DNA from: Onthophagus taurus
Lineage: Eukaryota > Arthropoda > Insecta > Coleoptera > Scarabaeidae
Reading direction: 5' to 3'
Assembly: GCF_036711975.1 (NCBI RefSeq)
Contig: NC_091976.1
Location: 3,658,001-3,722,000, forward strand
Length of the DNA stretch: 64,000 nt
Below are positions 24,417 through 35,636 of this stretch, one piece after another. The stretch's first letter is position 1. Each line of letters starts with the position of its first letter. Both the position numbers and the translations under genes were made by a program. The notes under the pieces were generated by a model. It worked only from the letters and a program-made list of their open reading frames with translations, was not told the origin of the DNA and did not search any database.

Positions 24417-25392
24417 GAAAATATGTGAGAAAGCATATACGAGCGTGTCCAGAATGTCTACTAAACAAGTTACCGACAGGGTCGCAAGCGTGAAAACTAC
24501 ATCCCGTTCCTGCTCCACAGAAACCATTCGACCGAATTCACATAGACCATTTGGGACCGTTTATAAATAGTTGGAGAGGTAACATGTATCTGTTAGTAGT
24601 CATAGGCGTTTTGACGAAATTTGTAAAGTTATACCCTGTACGAGACACCAAAATCAGAACAACGGTAAGATCACTGGAAAGATTAATTCAAGAGTATGGA
24701 AATCCAAGAAGAATCGTATGCGATAGAGGGACATCGTTCACATCCGCGGAATTTCGGAGGTTTGCTGAAAATCGAGCGATAGCTGTTACGTACAATTCCA
24801 CTAGTCATCCAGCAGGAAATGGACAGGTAGAGAGAGTTAACAGAACTCTGATACCGGTGATAAGAAGCTTGCAAGAAAACGTAAGTTGGGATAGGAGTTT
24901 AGTGGAAGTAGAACGAAATTTAAATTTAGCCATAAAAAAACTACTGGACGAGCACCATACGAAGTGTTATATGGTTACTTACCACGTTTTCAAGCAGACT
25001 CAGTTATGGCAAGGATAGCACCGACAGAGCAGTGGACTCCAGCATAAGATGTACAGGTAGAAGTTAGACGACGAATAAAAGAAGAACAACAAAAGCAAAA
25101 GAGCCTGGCAGATAAGAAAAGATATTGGGAGTAACATATGAGGTAGGAGACGTTGTATCCATGAGACGACAGCTGGCAGGTGGATATGGGGACTAAACTT
25201 CAGCCTAAATTTCGTGGGCCTTCAACTATAACCCAGATACTATCCTCAGACACATATCGTGTGGCAAGTATTAATGAAGAAGATAGGAGAAGATTTGCAA
25301 CAACAGCGCATGTATCTCAATTAAAGGGGTGTCAGAATCACAACGAAAAAGATAATGTCGATGAAGACGAAACAAACGATTGTGTCGTGGTT
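24417..25392 (+). pseudogene. Gypsy integrase with C-terminal chromodomain-like tail, frameshifted
   Basis: A zinc-finger remnant reads KYVRKHIRACPECLLNK near 24420-24470. The catalytic core has HIDHLGPF (first D), VCDRGTSFTSAEF (second D) and NGQVERVNRTL (E), mostly in the 24551-25018 open frame. After a frameshift, 25180-25390 has KFRGPSTITQILSSDTYRV, matching the C-terminal region. All three catalytic residues are present, but frameshifts near 24530 and 25010 and stops separate the parts. The reading runs into the 3' LTR remnant. Confidence 0.8.
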
Positions 25393-25395
25393 CAA

Positions 25396-25487
25396 TGGGG
25401 GGGAAAAAGAAAGGGACAGTCGGGGTTTGAAACCGAACTATCGGGACTATTCAGAGATTGTCGTAGTTTATTCGATTATTATTATTT
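25396..25487 (+). repeat. Partial 3' LTR
   Basis: Two blocks shared with 23570-23665, with about 25 bp missing between them. The rest of the LTR is absent and the next repeat starts at 25493. Confidence 0.65.
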
Positions 25488-25492
25488 AAAGA

Positions 25493-25725
25493 TGATTCAA
25501 AAAACCGCTGACAGACTTCTAGGACAGGTAATACATCAAAAGTTAAGATGAAAAGTCTTAATATACATGGGTCAAAAATGCCTCCTTCACGAGATATAGC
25601 GGGTCAAAGTTTCTTTAAAATTAAACATTATCTGCAATAAAAAGCCCTTTTTCAAAAATATTTTCAACGCCACTGCTAATTTTGTGAAACGGCAGTATTT
25701 TGGTGTAAAGTGATCAATTATCTAT
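25493..25725 (+). repeat. Dispersed repeat, inverted partner of 4856-5095
   Basis: TGATTCAAAAAACCGCTGACAG, then AGATATAGCGGGTCAAAGTT and GTGTAAAGTGATCAATTATC, match the reverse complement of 4856-5095. It starts a few bases after the LTR remnant. Confidence 0.65.
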
Positions 25726-27094
25726 GAATAAATAGAAATATGAATGTAGGTACTCGTTTTTACAAGTAACATTATTTTTAGTAAGATTACAATTAATAAT
25801 TTCGTCAAATAGTACGCATATTCGCGTCTATATATCTTTTCGTTATCACTTTCATGTGACGTCAGGGATTGCACCTGTTACATATGGTAACACTAGATAT
25901 TGAATAGGTGTGCCTACCGCAATAGAAAAAGAATGATTAGTTATTTTCAAATTTAATTCTTTATTGTATTTTCAATATTATTACAAAATATAAAATTGTT
26001 AATATTTTTGGAATTGATGCGCACGTCTGTCGCATTTATAATAATTTTCAATAATTTTCAATAATTTTCAATAATTTTCAATAATTTTCAATAATTTTCT
26101 CTATTAATTGCACGTTTTGCATTCATTGTAAGAGTTCCGCATTGAGCTTGTATTGTTGATTTTGTTAATAGAATTTAGCTTTTTAGTTCGACAATTTTCC
26201 TTTTTTGTACGAACAACAGGTTAGAATTAAATACGTGGCGCCTTTTATTCTTATAACCTACCCTATTCCGTTTTTAGTTATTTCGTTAGTTTTCATATTT
26301 TAGTTATTTAGTTGTGGAATTATTAATATCATGTATTTCTGTTACTTTACAGTGTCCTCAAATTGCTGCCGGAACCGATAAAATACGACGATGAGTTTGA
26401 GTAAGCAGTTTTGAAAATCGCCAAAGCTAATCAGTGTTGAAGATGCCGATTGTTACAATGATGGATAAGTGCATAGCTAAAATATGCTGACAGTACATGT
26501 TTTCTATAATGTTTAATGGGTCATCGTTCAGTACAACTTCGTTTACTGGATTAATCAAACATTTTAAAGTTTTACGTTGGCTTGTAGATATCATCAGATC
26601 AGCAATGCAGATAAATTTGGTTATTATTTTTACAATATATTGCTGAGATATCTTAATAATTTTGCATTCGCAATGTGCATTTACAAATCAGCCATTTATG
26701 GCTGTGCTATGGATAGGTACATAAGCGTTCTCTCAGGAATAATAGCAAAAGAGCATTTTTACATCTCTTGCTATGAAATAAAGTTATTCTTTATAGAACG
26801 CATATGTAATTGCAAATTGTTGTTTTTGTGATTCGTTTTGTAGGTTACTTTTGTCGAAATTGTTCGTTGCATAGGGTGAAAATGTTGAAATAATACAAGT
26901 TCAAAAACAAATTCTACATAATTATTTTAAAGAACGCTGTTTCATTCTACTTTAATTAAACCGCACCCATCACCAAAAACTTCTCTTTTTTAACCAACCC
27001 GTGAATAAATAAAGAAAAATTAAAAATTTAATTTAGTATGGTAAATTTTAAAACATGGCGTTAAACATAAACCTGCGTTAGGGCAATAGTATTG
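25726..27094. other. AT-rich spacer with a microsatellite, no recognised gene
   Basis: No recognised protein. The 84-codon open frame at 26577-26831 has no motif and no homologous features I can name. Confidence 0.4.
26041..26099. repeat. Decamer microsatellite (ATAATTTTCA)6
   Basis: Six consecutive copies of ATAATTTTCA, the last one cut by a base. Confidence 0.95.
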
Positions 27095-27720
27095 ACTTTC
27101 ACGTCGTATCAAAACGGATCAAACGAATTCTCTTTTTTAGATCTCCTGAAAGTCTCAAAGGAGGATCATTTCGGGGTGTTCCTGGAGTTGATAAACTACT
27201 AGGGCCAGCTTCTTGTATATCATCAGCGATGAGTTTCTGTCAGCCAGATCTGTCAGCCAATATCTTGCTACTTCTTATAAAAAGGTTTTGTACATTATTT
27301 TTTTTTGTTTATAAGATTATTCTATATGAATTGAATAGGGCACAATTTATCAAGTACCTTGTGATCCTTTTCGTCCATTTTTTGGTTTTATGTAGTATAG
27401 AATAATATGATGTTACTGATCTGCTCGATCAACACCTTTCATGTACTTATTGTATTCTATTATACATGATGGTTTTTCAACTACGGCTCCTGTTTTCCGA
27501 TCTATTTTGTTTGTCGTTAGCATTTCAGCTGAATCAATTATAGAAATGAATCTACCGATCTTTTTTTTCAATCTCTATCGATCACCTTTTCTGCGAAAAC
27601 AGTTTTCTCCACTTTTCAGTTTCATTTTTTTTCAAAGAAATAGGAAGGTCTCTATTCTGTCGAATTATTCCGCATATTCGAATTTTATGATCTAGAAGAA
27701 GGTCCGCTGTTGCCCCAAAT
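27095..27720 (-). pseudogene. piggyBac transposase remnant, C-terminal half
   Basis: Minus-strand reading in changing frames: ICGIIRQNRDLPISLKKNE (piggyBac GTxRxNRxxLP block), then a KPIMYNRIQ/VHER stretch that in register is the YN-x2-MxGVD third-Asp block, then SYYSILHKTKKWTKRITRYL and INCALFNSYRI (the helix after the third Asp). Finally TPRNDPPLRLSGDLKK, which matches DPPxRLSG near the C-terminus. Multiple frameshifts and stops; the N-terminal half and terminal repeats were not found. Confidence 0.55.
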
Positions 27721-27724
27721 TTCA

Positions 27725-28350
27725 TTATTACAGAAACGGTTGGTTTTGGTCGGGTAAAGTAATAGCTTCCAAGTACTTAGTAAAGTAATATTGAAGGGTG
27801 ACAATATACTGTAATAATATAACCAATTAGTATATAACCATTATTTTGAGGATTTAAAGACTTATCGTATTGAATGTAAGAGAATGTTATAAATGATAAT
27901 AATAATAAATTTATTTTAGAAATATAAAATATTATTTAATGATGAATTCAGTTATGTATTATTGGCCGTTGATGTTTTCTATTGTATATAATCCATGTAA
28001 AGTCGATACGAAGTAATTTTAAAGACTCCCTAACAGATAGATAGGCTCTAAGAGTACGCACTTAATTTTTAAATTGGAATAAACAAAAATGTTTCAGGAA
28101 AAACACGTTTATTTAACACAAAATATATTCGTTAAAATATTACAAAACATAAACTAAATTCTCAAACATACTTAAGAACGGTTACTTTGGTTATTTAAAA
28201 AATTCTGCAGATTTTCAACTGCGTACTCTTGGAAACCACTGGTTCCAACCATTCCATAAAAATTCGAATTAGAATGTAGATCCATGTTGCAAGTGGTTTG
28301 TATAAAGAATATAACGAAAAAACTTCTAAACTTGCTTTATTTAATTTAAT
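27725..28350. other. Spacer, no recognised gene
   Basis: No recognised coding region or repeat. Confidence 0.4.
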
Positions 28351-28355
28351 ATGCA

Positions 28356-28393
28356 GTCAGACCGGTTTCGGGGCTAGCCCCATCATCAGTGAC
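28356..28393 (-). ncRNA. Hammerhead ribozyme, Penelope-like terminal repeat
   Basis: Minus strand: stem I GTCA (28393-28390), core CTGATGA, stem II TGGGGCTAGCCCC (4 bp or more), GAAA, minimal stem III ACCGGT, cleavage after C28360, and returning stem I TGAC (28359-28356). All invariant core bases are present. It lies 3' of the Penelope coding remnant on the same strand, the expected place for its terminal repeat. Confidence 0.8.
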
Positions 28394-28960
28394 AACTAAA
28401 TATAAACGGAGAAAACATAAATTATAATTATAAAAATATATAAAAATGTATATGACAAACATTAGCAAAAAAACAAAAAATATTTTAACAAATTAAAACA
28501 TGTTAAAAAATCTATAAAACTGCTCACTGTCAGTGGCAAACTAAAATTGTAGAACGAAGATCATCAAAAGAACAGGGGGAGCATGTAAAAGCTTGTATAA
28601 GGCTGAAGGCTTTATAAAGCGGTGATAAAACTGTATAATAAAATGGCGAAAGTAAAAAAGGCACGTTTTTTTGAAAAACTAAAAGAGAAGAAAAAACAAA
28701 AATTATAAAACAAGCGAAAACAGATACAGAGGAAAATAAAATGAAAAATAATTAAACATAGGTAAATAATCAATAAATAATAAAGACATACCTTGCTAAA
28801 GAAAATCAAAAATACACGTTGATATTTATCGAGACGTGAAGAGAGTAAAATTGAGGACAAACTTGAAAATCACATTGAAAAGAAAAGAGAGAAAGGTAAA
28901 AAGAAAAAGTGAAACAGAAATATAGAAAATAAAAAGAGCCCCAAAAATAGAATAGAAACA

Positions 28961-29735
28961 TTATTTTAGATTTAAGTATGTAAATAAAGGTTTATAAAGA
29001 TTTTGAATTTGGTCATTTAAAATTATATAATTATTGTTTAAATTTAGTTTATAAATCTCCAGCAACTCTAAAAGATCTAACTTAAAACCCTTCTGACATT
29101 TGTGAATCAAGGATGTGCTATCATAATCAATTTTATGTCCTGTCTCAATTTTGTGCTTGTAAACGTTGGATTGCATTTTATATTTGTGCTCATTAATACG
29201 AGTTTCTAACCTTCTCCCTGTTTGACCAATGTAAATACCATTACAATTAGAGCAACTGATAGAGTAAACCCCACTTTCCTTCAGATGATTAAAATCTTTG
29301 TAATGGTAATTGGATAAAAGTTTAAGAATGGAATTGTTATTTGAAAAAGCTAATGAAATGTTAAACTTATTAAAAATATTTTTGTATAATAAAGAAAAAT
29401 GGTTAAACGCTATAGGTTTATAAATTGTATTAGTGGATATTTTAACATATAAAGGATCATATTGACGTTGAATCTTATAAAAAAGGTTGTTAATTATTTT
29501 AGTAGGAAAATTATTATTTAAAGCCAAAGAATATATATAGTTGATTTCTTTTGTTCTGTCGTTGTCTGTTAAAGGATAATTAAAAATAGGATTAATTAAA
29601 AATCTAAAATTTGAAAGCTTTTGAGACATGGGATGTGTTGAATCAAACGGGATAGTTGTAGGAATAACCGTAGGTTTTCTGTAAATGTTATATTCCAATT
29701 TATCAAATGAACGAGTTAAAGCTAAGTCTAGGAAC
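28961..29735 (-). pseudogene. Penelope-like element, 5'-truncated (RT end plus GIY-YIG)
   Basis: Starts inside the RT thumb region (FLDLALTRSFDKLEYNIYRKPT) and continues through the linker to a GIY-YIG endonuclease with ESGVYSISCSNCNGIYIGQTGRRLETRINEH. Here, unlike the 20.4-kb copy, the YIGQTGR motif is intact. The frame is open to the stop at 28961 (LYKPLFTYLNLK). 5' truncation is typical of target-primed insertion. The upstream side is fused in frame to the DUF7869-type gene at 29736. A hammerhead motif follows at 28356-28393. Confidence 0.85.
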
Positions 29736-29761
29736 CTTCCTAGGAACCTTCCTAGGAACCT
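29727..29761. repeat. 12-bp tandem repeat at the Penelope insertion junction
   Basis: About three copies of CCTAGGAACCTT (encoding repeated RFLG on the minus strand). The unit contains the palindrome TTCCTAGGAA. It lies exactly between the host-like ORF and the Penelope ORF. Confidence 0.8.
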
Positions 29762-31502
29762 CTTTTTTGGTGCTTCGTCTTCAATTTTTTTCTTCTTCTG
29801 GGCTGTCGCATCACTTTTCTTCTTTCTCTTTTTTGGTGTACTGGTTGCCTTCGGTTCACCTAACCGTTCTTTCATTTTAGGTGTGTCTGGTTTAGGGGCT
29901 ACCAAATCTTGCATCTCTGGATTACTACACAAATCCCGGATATTATCATACAAATACCATTTTCGATCCAATGATAAACCGCTTGGTACAATGAGTGAAG
30001 GTAATCCATCTGGAAGCTTATCTGTTAGTCGTAAATTGAACTTTTCTTCTTCAGAGCCCACAAGTTTACATACAATTTCATTTTTTCGGAAATCGAAGTT
30101 GTGGTACTTGGTAATGCCTAAAATACAAACGTTTACAAAATTGATTGGAATGAATTTGAAAAATTAAAAATGATTATTAGAAAATTGCGACAGTTTACCT
30201 GGTAATCTTTTGTAAAATTCTCCAAAATAAGTATCCCACGATCGCCACTCTATTTTGCTTCCATTTACAGCTTGATTAAATTTGTTATGGCTAGATCTTA
30301 CGACAACATCTTCGAAATCTTGATTTCTTTTCAAACTTTCATGATTTCATTATGCATACCGAAAATCGAACATTTCCGACCTGCTTTAAAATAAGCGGAG
30401 CCAACCTGTTGGGGGCTTGAAGGATAAAATACGTTCTGCTCATAGTCGAAACTTATTACAAGAGTAGAAATTGTATCTTTCTTCACATCATCGACCTGTT
30501 GGTAGAATTCGCGTTGACGTTTTGCACGATCAAGATGAGCAACTGCAATTCGTAATTTCTCTTCTTTTGTATTCGGATCCGATTCCTTCAAAACTCGTTG
30601 TAACATCGAGGAATTCTGTTGACAAACGTCGCAAAGATCATCTTTTGGTTTCATGGGCGAGATGTAAGGACAAAACTTCGACCAAATTTTAGTAAAAGTT
30701 CTGAGCGCGATTTTATCCTCTGGAAGACAAATTTCTGCGAAACGGCGATAGACGCCATTCTTTGTTTCGTTCGACGGTAGCAGCAACACTTTAATGTTTT
30801 TAAAATTCGGCATTCTACCTGGAAGTGGTATGGCAAATTTTTCAGCGAAATTTTCAATAAATTGAACGATACGAGTAATTTGTTCCGGAGATAAAACATG
30901 CGATTTACGTTTCGACACCTTGTCTTTTGATTTATGTTTTCGCTCAGAAAAGCCAACATTTTTGCTATGTGCAATCAAATTTTTATATCGTTTTGGACCA
31001 ATATTATAAATAAAACAAAACATCGTTCTACAGACAGAAAGGCCCCGATATGAATACATTATATCTAATCTAGATTTACTTTTCGATCTTTCACAATACT
31101 TTTTCCGATTTTTTTCGTTATACCCATCTTCGAGTGATAAATGTTGTCGATGAAATTCTAAATGGCTTAAATAAACCAAATCTTAGTCTTCTTTGCTCAT
31201 TTCTTCAAAAAATTGTCTGTTACAGCAAGATTTTCTGGTATGATTTTATTGCATTTGTTGGAACAGCACGGTTCAGCATCTTTTCCATACATTCGTTCAA
31301 TAGTAATAGTTTCTTCCAAGTCTTCGACTGACTGCTCTATTTCGATAGCGCTTTTTGAAACATCATTATCAACAAAACTTTGATTTTCTGTTACCACCGA
31401 AATATTCGCACTAACACTTTGAAACGAAGTTTCAACTTCATCGGTATGGTATATCGCATCTAACACTTTGAAGTCTTCATCACATGCATTCAAATTACTC
31501 AT
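29736..31502 (-). pseudogene. DUF7869-type transposon-like gene with intron, damaged
   Basis: ATG at 31502 (MSNLNACDEDFKVLDAIYH), with a CCSNKC motif near the end of the first part. After a frameshift and one stop near 31170 comes SYRGLSVCRTMFCFIYNIG (N-terminal Cys block), then LLPSNETKNGVYRRFAEIC, PMKPKDDLCDVCQQ and SFDYEQNVFYPS. The central DGCGGQNKN segment found in the 1-1476 copy is missing, so there is an internal deletion near 30310. A clean 81-bp intron follows (donor GTAAAC at 30198, acceptor TTTTAG before 30117), joining RLPG to ITKYHNFDF. The basic tail KKRKKKS..KKKK could be a nuclear signal. The 3' end is lost to the Penelope insertion. Confidence 0.65.
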
Positions 31503-31752
31503 TTTTATAAAAATTACGTTAAGCTGACACCGGCTTAGCAAAAAAATTATGGAGAAACAAAAATACGAAAATTATACTGATAAGAATCAAGCGTCACAAC
31601 AAACAGAGCAGCAACAGCTCAGGGTATCGTCCTACTACTAACACTACACTGACAAGGAGACATCGCAGTTGACTCTTCACCAATTTTGATGAATTTTCTT
31701 ATGGTGAATCTATATTGAATATAAGTAAGTTCCCCCAGAGCTTTAAGTTCCA

Positions 31753-32777
31753 TCACCGCTTTCCCAGAGCGGATAGCTGGTGATGAATCAAAGAATGAAT
31801 TTTTATGGCATCTTCTCTTGTAGACAACTGGAGGTTGTTTTCCAATACTTCAACACAATTTTGAATTTTTTTGATGAAATTTTTAACTTGGCGGAAAAAG
31901 TACACATCACACGGTTGACAATAAGGGGTGCAGTGGGGTGGAATAATTTCAAGTGTTGAACTGCAATTTCCATCGTCATCCGTAAATATACTGTTAAAGT
32001 GTGCAGTATCTGTTTGACCACCCCACGAGTCTAGAATTATTAAAAATCTGTTCTGCTTACAGTATTGTGTAACTACATTTTTAACAAAACTGGTGAAATG
32101 TTCTTTTGTTAATTTTCCAGATTTGGACGCGGTAACAAATACGTATATTTCCGTGGTTGTTACACCATTCTTCAACGTTAGCAGAAACACGTGGACCAAA
32201 CACCCCTTTTGGCTCTTGCATGCACAGAAAAACTTTTGGCGGAAGTTTTCCGGATGCAGTTAATGCGTACTGTGCCGTGTAACGGTGTGTGATTTTATTA
32301 AAGTCACCCAGAAAAACATCCACCATCTTTTGCCCTTTTGTCGCCAAGGTTCTTCTCACATCAACACGATACTCACAACCTGTTTGGTCCGTGTTGATAA
32401 CACAATCAGGGGAGAAACTTTTAATTATATTTGCTACACGCTTCTGAAAATTTTCAGCTTCTTTCCATATTGTCGGCAAATCCAGTGCTTTTGTAGACTT
32501 TAGGTAACGTGTTACTTTTCGTTGACGAATAGAATGGGTCGTCTTAAACTCGTCACCCAAGTAGGCGATGCTGTAAATTTAAAGTGCGGCCCTTGAAACT
32601 ATGTATCAGCTTCAGTTGCCCATTGCTGTAGTATTCTTATGGATACTGGACGCATTAAATCCCTCGCTTCTACAAAGCGGTCGTAGGTCCACTTATTAAT
32701 CATAAAATATTTTTCTTTTTTACCACCACCTTGTTCGATTTGCTGTTGCCACTTTTTTAGATCGGTTGTATTCTTAA
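31753..32777 (-). pseudogene. pogo/Tigger-like DDE_1 transposase, C-terminal part
   Basis: Continuation of the N-terminal part at 36059-36578 across the piggyBac insertion. Reading from 32773: DLKKWQQQIEQGGGKKEKYF, RILQQWATEAD, then TTHSIRQRKVTRYLKSTK (CENP-B-type DNA-binding helix region). Then VINTDQTGCEYRVD (first Asp), LIILDSWGGQTD (second Asp), PPHCTPYCQPCDVYFF (third Asp) and REDAIKIHSLIHHQLSA. Frameshifts near 32530 and 32150, plus a stop near 32600, break it. The C-terminus ends abruptly at 31753. All three catalytic aspartates are still legible. Confidence 0.7.
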
Positions 32778-32873
32778 CCTTCCGTCGGGCGCGGTCTTAA
32801 AATCCAAAAAATCGGGCGCGGTGTATCAAATTGATCACAAATTTTAATATTATGTATTTTATTTATCTATATA

Positions 32874-33715
32874 CAGGTGAGTCGGGAGGAACGGACCAAA
32901 CTTTAGGAGTATATTGTACGCTTGAAAATAATGTAAACAAACTTATATGTTGTTATCCGATTTTCTTTTATTTTATTTTTTTTTATTGCATAACTCTTAC
33001 TGCATAACTACAATTAAACAAAATCTTATACATTAACATTAAATATTGGTCATCAGCGTTATTTTAGTAATTGTTCGAAAATATCGCCATTAACTTCTAA
33101 ACATTTCCGGCTTCGTTTACTAAGAGCTCTTGTTGCTTTCCTAATTGCTGCATGATTTTCCTTAATATTAACTGCAACATTTAGAATGCGCCTAAGAAGT
33201 GCATCCCTAGTGTCAACTTTGACTTTGTATACCTCACTTTTGAACCATCCCCACAAACAATAATCAAGTGCTGTGAGATCTGGAGATCTTGGAGGCCAAC
33301 TAATAGGACCACCACGACCAATCCAACGCCCTGGAAACCTTTCGTCCAAATGTTGCTTGACCTGACGAGCGAAATGCGCCGGAGCTCCATCGTGTTGAAA
33401 GTACATTTGCCTTCTAATGTTTAGAGGAACATCCTGCAGTAAATCATTTAATTCATTTTGTAAAAACTCTAGGTAATGGTTTCCTGTGAGGCGATTCTCC
33501 AAAATGAAAGGGCCAATTAAATAACCGTTGATCATACCACACCACACATTTACCGAAAACTTGTGTTGAAAGTTGTTTTCGATTGTTGCATGGGGATTTT
33601 CATCGGACCATACGTGACTATTATGAGTATTATGTAGGCATATGAGTTTTTTTACATTATTTTCAAGCGTACAATACACTCCTAAAGTTTGGTCCGTTCC
33701 TCCCGACTCACCCTG
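32874..33715 (-). mobile_element. IS630/mariner-like element, internally deleted, ~75-bp TIRs
   Basis: 842 bp flanked by TA (32872-32873 and 33716-33717). The left end CAGGTGAGTCGGGAGGAACG and the right end read inward, CAGGGTGAGTCGGGAGGAAC, stay complementary for about 75 bp with few mismatches. It holds the catalytic half of a transposase and sits between the piggyBac stop codon and left TIR. Confidence 0.9.
33059..33650 (-). pseudogene. IS630/mariner-like transposase lacking its DNA-binding domain
   Basis: An open frame reads from the right TIR directly into the catalytic domain: HVWSDENPHA (first Asp), KFSVNVWCGMINGYLIGPF, YFQHDGAPAHFARQVKQHL (second Asp), FPGRWIGRGGPISWPPRSPD then LTALDYCLWGWFKSEVY (third Asp). 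It ends EQLLK-stop at 33059. All three catalytic aspartates are present and no stop interrupts the domain. The N-terminal helix-turn-helix is missing because the TIR adjoins the domain at about 33645. It could produce at most a truncated protein. Confidence 0.85.
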
Positions 33716-33812
33716 TATACATATATTTCGCAAGTATATTCTACCTTTATAAAACTTAAAGAATATATTAGAAATAATAATACAAAAATACATTAAAGTA
33801 AAAAGTAACTTT

Positions 33813-35636
33813 CTAAAATCTCAACATCCCCTCATCTATGTCATCTTGTGGTATTTCTGACAATATTTGACTGCAATCATTACAAAAGCATTCTATGTGC
33901 ATAAGACAAATGGGTTTTTTACATTTTTTGCAATTATATTTTGTTAAACGCCTTTGTCCAATGCAAGTATGACATCTTTTGCGTTTTCCTACATTTTCAT
34001 TTTCTTCTTTCTGTTGTTTTTGGTCTACTGGCGTAATTTCTTTCAGACGTTGTTGCATGCCAGTATGAATCCCTGATGTCTCTAAACTTCTTCGAGCCAT
34101 ATGAGGTAAAACTAATGCATGTGATAATGCTTTCAAAAATGTTTTTCTTCGAATAACATTTTGATCATTGCCAAAATATATTACCTGAACATTGATTCCG
34201 CTAATGTTGAGCATAGCAAAAAATACTACCATGGGCCAACGGCGAATATTTCTAGCCACGTTGAATGACGCACACAGTTTATCTGCAGTGTCAACTCCAC
34301 CTTTGGTACCATTGTAAAAAGTAATGATACATGGCTTCTTTTTATCTCCGGTATCAAGATCGATAGAGTTATCTTCATGTAAACTTGAAGCCAAAAACAC
34401 AGATTTTCCTTTTTTAGGAACGTAAGAAACCAAAGTGCACCCCTTCTTGAAGGCAAACAAGCTACTGTTAATAGCTCTCGTCTTATTTGGCAGGAACTCA
34501 AGTGGAATTTCGATCTTATTTTTCTTTAATGTTCCAACGTAAGAGAGCTTTTTACTTCGTAACTCGTCTATCAATGGAATACTGGTAAACCAGTTATCTG
34601 CTGTTACATTTCGTCCGGTCTGATAAATAGGTTGGCAAAGTCGCAGAACCACATCCGACGGTGAACTGCTCAATCGGAATGGGCCTTCAGGTTGTAATCC
34701 TGCATATATTTCTAAATTATATACATAGTAAACCTGAGAATCAACAAGTGCGTAGATTTTAACTCCATATTTATTAGGTTTATTCGGTATGTATTGTACA
34801 AAACCGCATCTTCCACGGAATCCTTCCAGTTTCTCATCAATAGTTACATTTTGTCCCAAACTATAGGACTTCTGTGAATTTTTCACGAACATTGTAAAAA
34901 TGTCTCGAATTGCTGCAATTTTATCTATTTTTCTTCTTTCATTCCTCATGCTCCGATCGTCAAATCGCATACAACGCATAATGAATTTAAATCTTTTGAT
35001 GTTCATGACTAGTCGAAATTTTTCAATGCCATCCCCGTCGGATCCCCACAGGTCTTCCAAACTTTGTCTGTTACCTCTGTGAACACCAGCTAAATATAAG
35101 AGACCTATAAATGCCTTCAGCTCAACAATATCTGTAGGTTTGGCATCTCTATCGTGTTTGAAGAGTGATTTAATACTTTCAATATATTGGTTGGTCTGTT
35201 GTACAATTATACCCATTATTTCGTCATCCATAATGCAACTCCAACATGCTAAAGGAGTTTTTGCCATTCTTGCAGCACCTATTACACCCGGTAACTTGCG
35301 AATAAGATTATGTGGTTTTGAACGAACTCTTTGTGATGGGGTATTTTTGTTCCATTTTGTTAATTCTAAAGGCTTCTTTCCTTTACGTTTTTCTCTTCCA
35401 ACAAAAAAGTTATCAGCTGTATTAGATCCATTCGTCTCGTAGTCATCGTCATCGCTAGCCTCTTGCTCCGTATCTGAATCGCCTTCACGAGGTTCGATTT
35501 CATATTCCTCATCTGTATCTTCTTCATCATCAAAATCATCCTGTAAGTTAGCTTCGTCATCTTCAAACAACATTCTTTGTAGCTTCTCAACATCTTTTGG
35601 ATCCTCCAGATCATATTTTTTACTACAACTTGCCAT
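33813..35636 (-). CDS. piggyBac transposase, full length
   Basis: 607 codons from ATG at 35636, no interruption. The N-terminal 90 residues are acidic (DDEANLQDDFDDEEDTDEEY). The catalytic core has VTIDEKLEGFRGRCGF (Asp 1), VTADNWFTSIPL (Asp 2) and NGTKGGVDTADKLCASFN (Asp 3). The C-terminus is a cysteine-rich zinc-binding domain (CHTCIG..CKKCKKPICLMHIECFCNDC). Length and order match known active piggyBacs, which cut and paste at TTAA. Together with near-perfect TIRs this suggests a recent, possibly functional copy. Upstream repeats of TGTATCA may be transposase-binding or promoter elements (inference). Confidence 0.95.
   Translation of the reverse strand: MASCSKKYDLEDPKDVEKLQRMLFEDDEANLQDDFDDEEDTDEEYEIEPREGDSDTEQEASDDDDYETNGSNTADNFFVGREKRKGKKPLELTKWNKNTPSQRVRSKPHNLIRKLPGVIGAARMAKTPLACWSCIMDDEIMGIIVQQTNQYIESIKSLFKHDRDAKPTDIVELKAFIGLLYLAGVHRGNRQSLEDLWGSDGDGIEKFRLVMNIKRFKFIMRCMRFDDRSMRNERRKIDKIAAIRDIFTMFVKNSQKSYSLGQNVTIDEKLEGFRGRCGFVQYIPNKPNKYGVKIYALVDSQVYYVYNLEIYAGLQPEGPFRLSSSPSDVVLRLCQPIYQTGRNVTADNWFTSIPLIDELRSKKLSYVGTLKKNKIEIPLEFLPNKTRAINSSLFAFKKGCTLVSYVPKKGKSVFLASSLHEDNSIDLDTGDKKKPCIITFYNGTKGGVDTADKLCASFNVARNIRRWPMVVFFAMLNISGINVQVIYFGNDQNVIRRKTFLKALSHALVLPHMARRSLETSGIHTGMQQRLKEITPVDQKQQKEENENVGKRKRCHTCIGQRRLTKYNCKKCKKPICLMHIECFCNDCSQILSEIPQDDIDEGMLRF

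Larger units (their letters stand above)
23493..25487 (+). mobile_element. Internally deleted Gypsy-type LTR retrotransposon
   Basis: 5' LTR 23493-23744 is bounded by TGTAAG...CTTACA. Internal coding scraps run from 24051 to about 25390. A partial 3' LTR (25396-25487) repeats GAAAGGGACAGTCGGGGTTT and TCAGAGATTGTCGTAGTTTA from the 5' LTR, with a deletion between them. CATCAGAAGTGGGAT just after the 5' LTR is a plausible primer-binding area. Confidence 0.75.

Noticed and set aside
26577-26831. 84-codon open frame
   Set aside because: No recognisable motif, domain or splice context; expected by chance in this much AT-rich DNA.
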